This document shows, piece by piece, positions 16,617 through 24,871 of a DNA stretch of 46,003 nt (within the stretch, counting starts at the first letter, position 1; every line of letters begins with the position of its first letter). Below the pieces are notes generated by a model. That model was not told the origin of the DNA, did not search any database, and worked only from the letters and a program-made list of their open reading frames with translations. The position numbers were made by a program, and so were the translations under genes. The stretch covers positions 1 to 46,003 of the forward strand of contig JABFXX010000014.1 in the NCBI GenBank assembly GCA_013368795.1. Direction: 5' to 3'. The stretch is from Kofleriaceae bacterium. GTDB lineage: Bacteria; Myxococcota_A; Polyangia; Haliangiales; Haliangiaceae.

Positions 16617-17171
16617 TCATTTCAGCTCAAAACGCCGGATGTGCGCGACGAACGCGCTGGCGAACCGGCCGATCAGCTGGCGCGTCGGCTCGTCGGTGAG
16701 CACGCCGGCCTTGTCGAACCGCTCGTGCGCGCGCGGGATGAGCACCTCGGGCTGGCTCATGCACGGCGTGTCGCTGTAGACGAGCATCTGCCGCATGTGG
16801 AGCTGCGCGCGCATCGTGCCGCTGATTCCGGTCGCCGCGCCGACCAGCGCGACCGGCTTGCCGCGCAGCGGCGACGAGATCGGCGGCCGCGACACCCAGT
16901 CGAGCGCGTTCTTGAGCCCGCCCGGGATCGAGTAGTTGTACTCGGGCACCGCGAACACGACGCCGTCGGCCGAGGCGATCGCGGACTTGAGCGTCATCAC
17001 CGGCGTCGGGTCTTCGAGGTCGCTGTTGAAGATCGGTAGCTGCTCGAGGCCCTCCCACGTCGCGAATACCGTCCCTTCGGGCAGGTGCTCGCCGACGGTT
17101 CGAAGCAGCGCGCGGTTCAGCGAGGACTTGCGCGTACTGCCGCAGATGCCCAGGACTTTCACGGCCGTCAT
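16617..17171 (-). CDS. NADPH-dependent FMN reductase family protein
   Basis: A 184-residue flavodoxin-like reductase. [20 protein letters not shown] is the phosphate-binding loop of FMN in this family (G-S-x-R-x-x-S-x-N). [29 protein letters not shown] and [20 protein letters not shown] are the other FMN contacts and signature (PEYN-SIPG-KNALDW). It reduces FMN or quinone-type substrates with NADPH; related enzymes reduce chromate or azo dyes, but the natural substrate here is unknown. I start at the ATG at 17171. It is divergent from msrA, a second redox-stress gene, with 51 bases between the starts. Confidence 0.92.
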   Translation of the reverse strand: MTAVKVLGICGSTRKSSLNRALLRTVGEHLPEGTVFATWEGLEQLPIFNSDLEDPTPVMTLKSAIASADGVVFAVPEYNYSIPGGLKNALDWVSRPPISSPLRGKPVALVGAATGISGTMRAQLHMRQMLVYSDTPCMSQPEVLIPRAHERFDKAGVLTDEPTRQLIGRFASAFVAHIRRFELK

Positions 17172-17209
17172 CGAGGAACGCCGACGGTAACCAAATTCGT
17201 GGTGCGCCG

Positions 17210-17215
17210 TATACT
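17210..17215 (+). promoter_or_regulatory. possible -10 element (TATACT) for msrA
   Basis: TATACT lies 7 bases before the msrA ATG in an AT-richer stretch, unusual in this GC-rich sequence. No good -35 is seen 17 bases upstream. If used, the transcript would start at or next to the ATG, giving a leaderless mRNA. Confidence 0.4.
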
Positions 17216-17222
17216 GGCCACT

Positions 17223-17876
17223 ATGTTCTTCTCCACGAAGAAGCTCCGCATGCCCTCTCCCGACGAGGCGCTGCGCGGGCGAGCTGCGAAGATGCCTGTC
17301 GGGGACGCGCACTTCGTGAACGGCAACCGGATCACGGCGCCGTTTCCCGACGGCATGGCGATGGCGATGTTCGGGATGGGCTGCTTCTGGGGCGCCGAGC
17401 GCAAGTTCTGGCAGACGCCCGGCGTCTACTCGACGGCCGTCGGCTACGCGGGCGGCTACACGCCGAACCCGTCGTACGAGGAAGTCTGCTCGGGCATGAC
17501 GGGCCACAACGAGGTCGTGCTCGTCATCTACGACCCCAAGCAGGTCAGTTACGACAAGCTCCTCAGCGTGTTCTGGGAGAGCCACGATCCGACACAGGGC
17601 ATGCGCCAGGGCAACGACATGGGTACGCAGTACCGGTCGGGCATCTACGCGTTCACGCCCGAGCAGAAGGCCGCGGCCGAAGCCTCGAAGGCGATGTATC
17701 AGGAGCGCCTGACCGCCGCGGGGCACGACCCGATCACGACGGAGATCATCGACGCGCCCGAGTTCTATTACGCCGAGGACTATCACCAGCAGTACCTGGG
17801 TAAGAACCCGGGCGGCTACTGCGGTCTCGGCGGCACCGGCGTCAGCTGTCCGATCGGCCTCGCCACCGCGCGCTGA
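17223..17876 (+). CDS. msrA: peptide-methionine (S)-S-oxide reductase
   Basis: A 217-residue enzyme that repairs methionine-S-sulfoxide in proteins using thioredoxin. The catalytic Cys54 is in [12 protein letters not shown], followed by [31 protein letters not shown], here cited in parts as [18 protein letters not shown] and [27 protein letters not shown] and [20 protein letters not shown] are also diagnostic, and the C-terminal Cys residues ([12 protein letters not shown]) are the likely resolving cysteines. An N-terminal extension of about 45 residues precedes the catalytic domain; it is not a signal peptide, so the enzyme should be cytosolic. No ribosome site is seen, consistent with a leaderless transcript. 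Confidence 0.96.
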   Translation: MFFSTKKLRMPSPDEALRGRAAKMPVGDAHFVNGNRITAPFPDGMAMAMFGMGCFWGAERKFWQTPGVYSTAVGYAGGYTPNPSYEEVCSGMTGHNEVVLVIYDPKQVSYDKLLSVFWESHDPTQGMRQGNDMGTQYRSGIYAFTPEQKAAAEASKAMYQERLTAAGHDPITTEIIDAPEFYYAEDYHQQYLGKNPGGYCGLGGTGVSCPIGLATAR

Positions 17877-17950
17877 TGCACTCGACGTGCAACGAGGCGC
17901 GTCCCGCTTCGTGATTGAAACGGGTCGGGCGACCGAGGTACGACCGCCCC

Positions 17951-19396
17951 ATGATGAGGAGATGGATGGTCGTCGCAGCGCTCGCGCTGTGCGCGTGTGG
18001 CGACGATGGCGGGGCGAAGGTCGTGCCCGATGCGCGGCTCGAGGGCTTCGACGAGCCCGACATCGTCTGCCCGGGCGGGCCGAAGTGCGCCAGCGCGGGT
18101 GACGGCCAGCTGAAGGTCGGCGTCGGCAAGCGCGTGTGGACGCCGCAGAACTTCGAGACGTTCACCGACGAGAACAACGATCGGCAGTGGCAGTCGAGCG
18201 AGCCGTTCACCGACCTCAACGGCAACGGCAAGTTCGATGGCGTGTGGCTGTTCGGCGGTGGCCGCGCCGCGCTCGGCGTCACGACCGACGTCGAGGTCCG
18301 CGCGATGGCGTTCGTCGAGGGCGACATGACGTTCGTCCTCTGTTACGTCGACGCGGTCGGCATGTTCGCGGGCGACATGGACAACATCCGCAATAACCCG
18401 CTGCTCGCGAACCTCGACATCGATCACGTGATGATCGGCTCGACGCACGCGCACGACGCGCCCGACGTCGCGGGCATCTGGGGCCCCGAGATCGGCGTCT
18501 CCGGCCGCCAGCAGTTCGTGATCGACGTCCTCTACCAGAAGGCGGCCGAGGCGATCAAAGAGGCCGTCGAGTCCGCGCAGCCGGCGCAGCTCGTCATCGC
18601 ATCGACGAAGACGCTCAACGACGTCAACAACCCGAACAGCCGCACCGACGACTGGTTCAAGGACATCCGCGATCCCGTCATCTTCGATCCGACGCTCACG
18701 ATCGCGCGCTTCGTCAAGGTCAGTAACCCGAGCGAGACGATCGGCACGCTCGTCAACTGGGCCGATCATCCCGAGGTCGCGCACTTCGACGACTCGGTTC
18801 CCGCGACGATCACCGCGCACTATCCGCACTGGCTGCGCGATCACGTCGAGAACGGCGTGACGATGGCCGAGAGCAAGTACGCCGAGCAGAACCTCGACGG
18901 TCTCGGCGGCATGACGCTGTTCGTCCAGGGCGCGCTCGGTGGCCAGATCGGCTCGCTGCGCGGTACGCATCCGCCAGGCCCGGGCGGCGTGCCCGTCACG
19001 AAGGAGTCGCACGCGATGGACGAGGCGATCGGCACCAACGCCGCCGCTCGCGCGCTCACCGTGCTGCGCGATGCCGGCGAGTCGACGAGCGACCTCCCGC
19101 TCTCGTTCAAGAGCGCGCGGTTCTGGGCGCGCGTCGACAACCTCGGCATCCAGGTCTACCAGCTGCTCGGCATCCTCGGCCCGCACGAGGTCGGCGGCTA
19201 CGACAAGGACGCGCCGATCGACCAGGACAACGCGCCGTGGCTGTCGCTGCGCAGCGTCTACGTCCAGATCGGTCCGCTCGGCATCATCACGGTGCCGGGC
19301 GAGCTACATCCCGAGCTATGGGTCGGCGGCTACGACGGCTCGTGGAGCTTTGGCTGGCCGCTGCAGTGGGGCCAGTGCGCCGACAACGGCCAGTAG
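17951..19396 (+). CDS. neutral/alkaline ceramidase-like lipoprotein, ended early by an in-frame TAG
   Basis: A 481-residue product from the ATG at 17951 to an in-frame TAG at 19394-19396. The N-terminus MMRRWMVVAALALCAC is a lipoprotein signal (lipobox LCAC, Gly at +2). The mature part resembles the N-terminal domain of neutral/alkaline non-lysosomal ceramidases: LKVGVGKRVWTP, AMAFVEGDMTFVLCYVDAVG, DHVMIGSTHAHDAPDVAGIWG (cited to 20), NWADHPEVA, FVQGALGGQIGS and ITVPGELHPELW. Zinc-binding histidines are expected in the THAHDAPD segment. The same frame stays open for 107 codons after the TAG, in a Cys-rich, clearly homologous-looking tail. Ceramide hydrolysis is only an inference. As written the product lacks its C-terminal part. 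Confidence 0.75.
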   Translation: MMRRWMVVAALALCACGDDGGAKVVPDARLEGFDEPDIVCPGGPKCASAGDGQLKVGVGKRVWTPQNFETFTDENNDRQWQSSEPFTDLNGNGKFDGVWLFGGGRAALGVTTDVEVRAMAFVEGDMTFVLCYVDAVGMFAGDMDNIRNNPLLANLDIDHVMIGSTHAHDAPDVAGIWGPEIGVSGRQQFVIDVLYQKAAEAIKEAVESAQPAQLVIASTKTLNDVNNPNSRTDDWFKDIRDPVIFDPTLTIARFVKVSNPSETIGTLVNWADHPEVAHFDDSVPATITAHYPHWLRDHVENGVTMAESKYAEQNLDGLGGMTLFVQGALGGQIGSLRGTHPPGPGGVPVTKESHAMDEAIGTNAAARALTVLRDAGESTSDLPLSFKSARFWARVDNLGIQVYQLLGILGPHEVGGYDKDAPIDQDNAPWLSLRSVYVQIGPLGIITVPGELHPELWVGGYDGSWSFGWPLQWGQCADNGQ

Positions 19397-19717
19397 TGCG
19401 AGAACGCAACGCAGTGCAATCAGGGCGTCGCGTGCAATCCCAAGCCGAACGCGCCGAACCTCGCCGAGGCGCCGCAGCCTCCGTACATGCGCGACCTCGT
19501 GCTCGCGCACGACGGCGTGCGCTACCCGGTCGTCGCCGGCCTCGCCGAGGACTTCACCGGCTACATCGTGCCCATGTACAACTTCGTGCTCGCGACGACC
19601 GGCCCGTGGCTCAACGAGGCCGAGGGCGATCACTACGAAGAGGTCTACGCGCTCTCGCAGGAAGTCGAGCGGCACATCGTCCACCCGATCTTGCAGCTCT
19701 TGAAATATCGCAAGTAG
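19397..19717 (+). pseudogene. in-frame C-terminal part of the ceramidase-like gene, beyond the TAG
   Basis: This stretch is in the same frame as the preceding gene with no other stop until TAG at 19717. It continues the Cys-rich loop (CENATQCNQGVACN), then PPYMRDLVLAHDGVRYPVVA, EDFTGYIVPMYNFVL and YEEVYALSQEVERHIVHPIL, which reads as the natural end of the enzyme. No ribosome site precedes the internal ATG at 19487, so independent translation is unlikely. Readings: a recent CAG-to-TAG change, a sequencing error, or stop-codon readthrough. Confidence 0.7.
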
Positions 19718-19783
19718 TACCGGCCCTCCCGCACGCCGCGTGCTCCCGCATGCGGATGGAATTTGCGACTGCTACGCCCTGGC

Positions 19784-21172
19784 ATGGGCGCAGACGAACG
19801 CGTGGAGAATCTGGTCCTCGGCGGCGGCGAGGCGGGCAAGTGGATCTCGTGGGAGCTGGGACGGCAGGGCAAGCAGGTCGTCGTGATCGAGCGCGGTCTC
19901 ATCGGCGGCTCGTGCCCGAACATCGCGTGCCTGCCGAGCAAGAACGAGATCCGTAGCGCGAAGGTCGCGTCGTTCGCGATGCACGGCGCCGAGTTCGGCG
20001 TCCGCGAGCAGAACGTGACCGTGGACATGGAAGGCGTGCGCGCACGCAAGCGCCGCATGGTCGAAGGCGAGGTCGCGTTTCACCTCGAGATGTTCAAGGC
20101 GCGACACGTGCAGTTCCTCCTCGGCGAAGGAAATCTCGTCGGGCCGCGGACCGTGGAGGTGAAGCTCGCGCAAGGTGGCACGCGTCGCTTCACGGGCGAC
20201 CGCTTGTTCTTGAACCTCGGCACGCGCGCGTCGGTGCCCGACCTGCCCGGTCTCGTCGCCGCTCAGCCCCTCACGCATGTCGGGGCGCTCGAGCTCGGGC
20301 GCGTGCCGTCGCATCTGATCGTCATCGGCGCTGGCTATGTCGGGGTCGAGCTCGCGCAGGCGTTTCGCCGGTTCGGCAGCAAGGTGACGATGCTCGGCCG
20401 CGGCGCGCAGGTGCTCGCAAACGAGGACGCCGACGTCGCCGCCGAGCTGCGCAATATCTTCGAGAGCGAAGGCATCGACGTCCAGCTCAACACCGAGATC
20501 GTCTCGGTCGACGGGAGCTCGGGCGAGCGCGTGCGGGTCCGCGTGCAAACGCAGGCGGGCGAGCGCACCATCGAGGGCTCCGATGTCCTCGTCGCGACCG
20601 GTCGCACGCCGAACACGCGCGGCATCGGGCTCGAGGAGGCCGGCATCGCGCTCGACGCGACCGGCTACATCAAGGTCGACGACAAGCTGCAGACGGCCGC
20701 CGCCAACGTGTGGGCGATGGGCGAATGCGCCGCCGGCACGCCGAAGTTCACCCACGCCGCGTTCGATGACTTCCGCGTCGTCCGCGACAACTTGGCCGGC
20801 AAGCCGCGGTCGACGCGGGGCCGGCTCGTTCCGTACTGCGTGTTCACCGACCCCGAGCTCGCACACGTCGGGCACAGCGAGAAGACCGCGCAGCGCGATG
20901 CGATTCGCGTGCGCGTCGCGCGCCTGCCGATGAGCTCGGTGCTGCGCGCGCACACGACGGGCGAGATGCGCGGCTTCATGAAGATGCTCGTCGGTACGGA
21001 CGACCGCATTCTCGGCTTCACGATGCTCGGCTCCGAGGCCGGCGAGGTCGTCGCGGTCGTGCAGGCAGCGATGCTCGCGGGCATGCCCTACACGGGGCTG
21101 CGCGACGCGATCTTCGCGCACCCGACGATGGCCGAGGGTCTCGGGCCGCTGCTCGCGAACGTCCCGGCTTAG
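19784..21172 (+). CDS. class I pyridine nucleotide-disulfide oxidoreductase (mercuric reductase / dihydrolipoamide dehydrogenase-like)
   Basis: A 462-residue FAD enzyme. The FAD-binding loop is VLGGGEAGKWISWELGRQG (11-29) and the redox disulfide is Cys44 and Cys49 in GGSCPNIACLPSK, a C-x4-C pair with Pro-Asn-Ile-Ala between, differing from the common CVNVGC. The NAD(P) domain has LIVIGAGYVGVELAQAFRRFG, cited to 20 residues. A second FAD contact is NVWAMGECAAG, and the dimer-interface base pair is His446-x4-Glu451 (HPTMAE). There is no N-terminal heavy-metal domain or C-terminal Cys pair, so true mercuric reductase is unlikely. Substrate unknown. The start was chosen at MGADERVENLVLGG. Stop overlaps the convergent gene in TTAG. 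Confidence 0.9.
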   Translation: MGADERVENLVLGGGEAGKWISWELGRQGKQVVVIERGLIGGSCPNIACLPSKNEIRSAKVASFAMHGAEFGVREQNVTVDMEGVRARKRRMVEGEVAFHLEMFKARHVQFLLGEGNLVGPRTVEVKLAQGGTRRFTGDRLFLNLGTRASVPDLPGLVAAQPLTHVGALELGRVPSHLIVIGAGYVGVELAQAFRRFGSKVTMLGRGAQVLANEDADVAAELRNIFESEGIDVQLNTEIVSVDGSSGERVRVRVQTQAGERTIEGSDVLVATGRTPNTRGIGLEEAGIALDATGYIKVDDKLQTAAANVWAMGECAAGTPKFTHAAFDDFRVVRDNLAGKPRSTRGRLVPYCVFTDPELAHVGHSEKTAQRDAIRVRVARLPMSSVLRAHTTGEMRGFMKMLVGTDDRILGFTMLGSEAGEVVAVVQAAMLAGMPYTGLRDAIFAHPTMAEGLGPLLANVPA

Positions 21173-22083
21173 TGCCCGACGACGAGCACCCACTGAAAGC
21201 GCACGGTGACGGCGCGCGCGGTGAGGCCGATCGATGACAGCTGGTCCGGCGTGATCGTCGCCTGCACGGTACCGAGCGGGTTCTGATCGGCGAGCACGGC
21301 GCAGCCGCTCTTCGTCCCGGTCACGTAGACGCCCGCGCGGTAGAGGCGCGCGGAGTCGAACGCGCCGGTCACGCGCTGGTTCATCGCGCCCTGGTTCGTC
21401 TCGACGAGCACGAGCTCGTCGGAGCCCTGGTCGGCCTTCGTCACGCCGCACGCGGTGTTCGCGACGCCCGCGGGGCGAGGGTCGTCGAGGAACACGCCGA
21501 CCTTGTGCTCGCTCGCGCTCGCCTCGAGCGAATCGATCCGGTACGAGGCGACGATCGAGATGTTCGACTTCCCGGCGACGTTCGTCTGGATGTAGTCCTG
21601 CGGGTTGCTCGTCGACAGATCGGCGACGAGCTCGCCCGGCTTGATCGCCCACACGCCGGCGGTCGTCGGCTTCCAGCGCGGATCGAGGCCGTTCAGGAAG
21701 CCGTCGAACAGCAGGATCTGGTCGCCCGGCGTATGTGGATCGGGATCGCACGGGCTCTCGACGTCGTCGCCGTCGGGATCGACGGTCGAGAACGGCGGCG
21801 CGATCGGACACTTGTCGCAGTCGTCGCCGATGCCGTCGCCATCCTCGTCGGTCGCGCCGCCCATCGCGTGCTGGCAGAAGTCCTTCTCGTTGGTGAGGCC
21901 GTCGCCGTCGAGGTCGCCGCTCGCGGAGATGCACACGGGGCCGCCCTCGGCGGTCATGTCGCAGACCTGGCCGGCGTCGCAGCGGTCGGTGAGGCTGCAT
22001 GGACCGTCGAGCGTCGACGTATCGCTGCAGCCGGCGAGAAGTGCGATGGCGATCGTGACTCGCGCGCTCACCCCGGGGATCAT
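21169..22083 (-). CDS. thrombospondin-type-3-repeat lipoprotein
   Basis: A 304-residue surface lipoprotein: signal MIPGVSARVTIAIALLAGC, Ser at +2. A short Cys-rich segment (CSLTDRCDAGQVCDM, GPVCIS) is followed by calcium-binding thrombospondin type 3 repeats: DLDGDGLTNEKDFCQ, DEDGDGIGDDCDKCP and DPDGDDVESPCDPDPH. The C-terminal 180 residues look like a beta-sandwich (LLFDGFLNGLDPRW, ISIVASYRIDSLEASA, HKVGVFLDDPRP), similar in arrangement to LamG-like domains, though I cannot assign it. Such proteins are common in myxobacteria and probably serve in adhesion or matrix contact. Stop codons of this and the flavoprotein gene overlap (TTAG). Confidence 0.82.
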   Translation of the reverse strand: MIPGVSARVTIAIALLAGCSDTSTLDGPCSLTDRCDAGQVCDMTAEGGPVCISASGDLDGDGLTNEKDFCQHAMGGATDEDGDGIGDDCDKCPIAPPFSTVDPDGDDVESPCDPDPHTPGDQILLFDGFLNGLDPRWKPTTAGVWAIKPGELVADLSTSNPQDYIQTNVAGKSNISIVASYRIDSLEASASEHKVGVFLDDPRPAGVANTACGVTKADQGSDELVLVETNQGAMNQRVTGAFDSARLYRAGVYVTGTKSGCAVLADQNPLGTVQATITPDQLSSIGLTARAVTVRFQWVLVVGH

Positions 22084-22190
22084 CTCAGATTCCTGAGGCA
22101 GTCTTCATCCCACACGTTGATCATCTGAACCGGGTCTCGTGGCGGTTCGCGGAGTTACGCGTGGCCGGAGTCTTGCTGAGACGGACCGAC

Positions 22191-24245
22191 ATGAGGCTCC
22201 ACATCGCCGTCCCGTTGACGCTCATCGCGCTGTCAGCCTGTACAGACGACGCGGATGGTCCCAAGGACCACCTGCTCGCGAAGACGACCCAGCTCGTCCA
22301 GTACGAGAGCTGCAGCTCGCTCGAGGCCGACCTCAAGCAGATGGTGACGTACGAGATCTACGCCGACATCGATCAGGCCGGCTACTGGGGCTGGGGCACG
22401 GACGATGCGGCGGGCGAGGGCGCGGGAGCGCCGAGCGGTGACCAGGGCGGCGGGCGCCAGGAAGGCGTCGACTTCTCCGGGACGAACAACCAGGAGGATG
22501 GCGTCGACGAGGCCGACTTCGTGAAGACGGACGGCTATCACATCTACACGCTCAACGGGAATCGCCTCCACATCATGGGCGTGCCGAACTTCGGCGAGCT
22601 CACCGCCGAGAGCGTCACGCAGATCGAGGGCTACCCGCAGCAGATGCTGCTCGACAGCGCGCACAACCGCGTCGTCGTGTTCTCGTGGATCGACACCTAC
22701 TCGCTACCCGACGGCCATCCGCTGAAGCAGCTCGTCGGCGTGAACGACCCTGACGAGGGCTGGTACTGGCGCATCAAGCAGCTGTCGAAGATCACGATCC
22801 TCGACATCACCGACAAGGCGCATCCGTCGCTGGTTCGCGAGGTGTTCTACGAAGGCTGGTACAACACCGCGCGCAAGGTCGACTCGAGCGTTCGCCTCGC
22901 GGGCTACTCGATGATCAGCCCGGCGATCATGTACGGCTGGTGGAAGCTGTACGAGGACAACGGCCACAACAAGAAGGCGACCAAGCGCGCGGTTCGCGAG
23001 TACATCAACGGCCTCGCGCTGTCCGACTTCATCCCGATGCTCTACGTGCGTGAGCCGAATGGCACGTTCACGACGACGAGCTTGTCGGAGAACTCGTGCC
23101 GGTCGTTCTACCGGCCGACCGACAGCCACGCGCGCGGCATCTCGTCGATCATCTCGTTCGACCTGCTCGCCGACCAGCTGCACTTCGACGCCGACCACGT
23201 CGTGTCGAACTGGGCGACGTTCTACTCGTCGAAGGACACGCTGCTGCTCGCCGAGCCCGCGCACGACTGGTGGTGGTACTGGTGGTACGAAGGCGACCCG
23301 GAGCAGCTGAACATCCACGCGTTCGACATCTCGACGCCGGGCGTGACGCGCTACACGGGCTCGGGCCGCGTCGAGGGCACGATCGTCGACCAGTTCTCGC
23401 TCGACGAGGAACAAGGCGCGATCCGCGTCGCGACGACGACCGGCTTCTGGTCGCGCTGGTGGGTCGAGGAGAATGATCGGCCGGAGCTCGAGAACCACGT
23501 CTGGGTGCTCGAGGATCACGGCGACAACCTCGACATCGTCGGTCACGTCGGTGGCATCGCGAAGGGCGAGCGCATCATGTCGTCGCGCTTCCAGGGCGAT
23601 AAGGGTTACCTCGTCACGTTCCGCTACATCGACCCGCTGTTCACGCTCGATCTCCACGACCGCACGCACCCGCGCGTCGTCGGCGAGCTGAAGGTGCCGG
23701 GCTTCTCGACGTACCTGCATCCGATCGCGGACGGCAAGCTGCTCTCGATCGGCGTCGACAGCAACGCGCAGTGGCGCACGCAGATCTCGCTGTTCGATGT
23801 CTCCGACTTCGCGCACCCGTCGCTGCAGCAGGCGCTGCCGGTCGAGGCGCAGAATTCGTGGGGCTGGTCGGAGGCGCTGTACGACCACAAGGCGTTCCAG
23901 TACTGGGCGCCGAAGAAGCTGCTCGCGATCCCGCAGTCGACATACGCGCAGACGACGACGAACGGGGACTACTACTACCGCTATCTCTCGCAGCTCGTGC
24001 TCGTGACAGTCGACCCGGCGACGGGCCTCAGCCTGCACGGCCGCATCGACCACAGCGCGTACTACGAGGAGGACCAGTCGCACTGGTGGCGCTACGTCGA
24101 CATTCGCCGGAGCATCTTCATGGGCGACTTCGTGTACGCGATCAGCGACAAGGCGATCACCGCGCACCGCGTGACCGACCTCGCGAAGGTCGCGGAACAG
24201 AGGCTGCCGGGCTACACGGAGAACGACTACTACTGGTGGTGGTGA
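22191..24245 (+). CDS. secreted beta-propeller lipoprotein (PF09826-like), Trp-rich
   Basis: A 684-residue product from ATG 22191. The signal MRLHIAVPLTLIALSAC gives a lipoprotein with Thr at +2. The family signature FSGTNNQEDGVDEADFVKTD followed by GYHIYTLNGNRLHI identifies the C-terminal beta-propeller family; several blades follow (ITILDITDKAHPSLV, LNIHAFDIST, RISLFDVS-type strands). The protein is unusually rich in Trp and Tyr: AHDWWWYWWYEGD, TGFWSRWWVEEN, YGWWKLYEDN and the last residues YYWWW. The family's role is unknown; an exported ligand- or polysaccharide-binding propeller is plausible. Just downstream are two more Trp-rich exported proteins. The start was chosen because it gives the signal peptide. 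Confidence 0.88.
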   Translation: MRLHIAVPLTLIALSACTDDADGPKDHLLAKTTQLVQYESCSSLEADLKQMVTYEIYADIDQAGYWGWGTDDAAGEGAGAPSGDQGGGRQEGVDFSGTNNQEDGVDEADFVKTDGYHIYTLNGNRLHIMGVPNFGELTAESVTQIEGYPQQMLLDSAHNRVVVFSWIDTYSLPDGHPLKQLVGVNDPDEGWYWRIKQLSKITILDITDKAHPSLVREVFYEGWYNTARKVDSSVRLAGYSMISPAIMYGWWKLYEDNGHNKKATKRAVREYINGLALSDFIPMLYVREPNGTFTTTSLSENSCRSFYRPTDSHARGISSIISFDLLADQLHFDADHVVSNWATFYSSKDTLLLAEPAHDWWWYWWYEGDPEQLNIHAFDISTPGVTRYTGSGRVEGTIVDQFSLDEEQGAIRVATTTGFWSRWWVEENDRPELENHVWVLEDHGDNLDIVGHVGGIAKGERIMSSRFQGDKGYLVTFRYIDPLFTLDLHDRTHPRVVGELKVPGFSTYLHPIADGKLLSIGVDSNAQWRTQISLFDVSDFAHPSLQQALPVEAQNSWGWSEALYDHKAFQYWAPKKLLAIPQSTYAQTTTNGDYYYRYLSQLVLVTVDPATGLSLHGRIDHSAYYEEDQSHWWRYVDIRRSIFMGDFVYAISDKAITAHRVTDLAKVAEQRLPGYTENDYYWWW

Positions 24246-24283
24246 CCGCGCGTTCACACCGAATCGCGCAACTGGCCGAAATT

Positions 24284-24307
24284 GCGTGCCGGCAACCCGC
24301 GGCACGC
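24284..24307 (+). terminator. stem-loop after the beta-propeller gene, possible terminator
   Basis: GCGTGCCG (24284-24291) pairs perfectly with CGGCACGC (24300-24307), loop of 8, beginning 39 bases after the propeller stop. It is followed by a moderately T-rich ATGCTGCTGTTCT. It could terminate the propeller transcript before the YXWGXW genes, or lie in their 5' leader. No strict U-tract. Confidence 0.45.
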
Positions 24308-24328
24308 ATGCTGCTGTTCTGACCGGGC

Positions 24329-24790
24329 ATGAAGAAGATCGTCATGCTCTCGGCCCTCACGCTCTCGCTCCTCGGTGGTGTCGCCTCGGCGGATCGGCAC
24401 CGCGGCGGTGACCATCGCGGCGACCGCCGCGGTTGGAGCCACCATGACAACGATCGCGGTCGTTACAACAACCGCGGCTCCGTCTCCTGGAGCGGCGGCG
24501 TTCGCGTGCACTCCTCGCCCGCGCGCTGGAATGCGCCACGCCGCGTCTACGTGAATCGCACGCGCGTCGTTCGCCGGCCGATCTTCGTCTCGCGCCCGGT
24601 CGTCGACGTTCGCTACTACGACTACAACCGTCGCCCCGCGATGCTGGTCGAGAACTACGCGCCGCTCGACGGCTACATCTGGGTCGCCGGTGGTTGGTCG
24701 TGGACCGGTTACGAGTGGACGTGGACCGCCGGTCACTACGAGCCGGATCCGAACAACGTCGTCTACTACGATGGTTACTACAACTACTAA
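24329..24790 (+). CDS. exported YXWGXW-type repeat protein, copy 1
   Basis: A 153-residue product with signal peptide MKKIVMLSALTLSLLGGVASA. The middle is Arg/His/Gly/Asp-rich and probably disordered (HRGGDHRGDRRGW). The C-terminal third holds YXWGXW-like repeats: GYIWVAGGWSWTGYEWTWT, then GHYEPDPN and YYDGYYNY. This family is exported, found in Deltaproteobacteria and Planctomycetes, and of unknown role. It is followed by a paralogue after 81 bases, with the same order of signal, basic middle, RRPIFV/HRPIFV segment, VEN-P-L, YXWGXW, GHYEPDP. The basic middle could bind nucleic acid or acidic polysaccharide. Confidence 0.85.
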   Translation: MKKIVMLSALTLSLLGGVASADRHRGGDHRGDRRGWSHHDNDRGRYNNRGSVSWSGGVRVHSSPARWNAPRRVYVNRTRVVRRPIFVSRPVVDVRYYDYNRRPAMLVENYAPLDGYIWVAGGWSWTGYEWTWTAGHYEPDPNNVVYYDGYYNY

Positions 24791-24871
24791 GCATCTCTCG
24801 TAGAGGCTTAATAGTTCGCAACCAGCGTGGCATGGCTCGTGGAGCTAGATCATGGGTGAGGAGAAAGACCC

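Noticed and set aside
19394..19396. Pyrrolysine decoding at the TAG
   Set aside because: No Pyl machinery is visible in the window and the site is not a known Pyl-type active site; a point mutation or sequence error is simpler.
19784..21172. Mercuric reductase (merA)
   Set aside because: No N-terminal HMA domain, no C-terminal Cys pair, no mer operon neighbours and a different redox motif.
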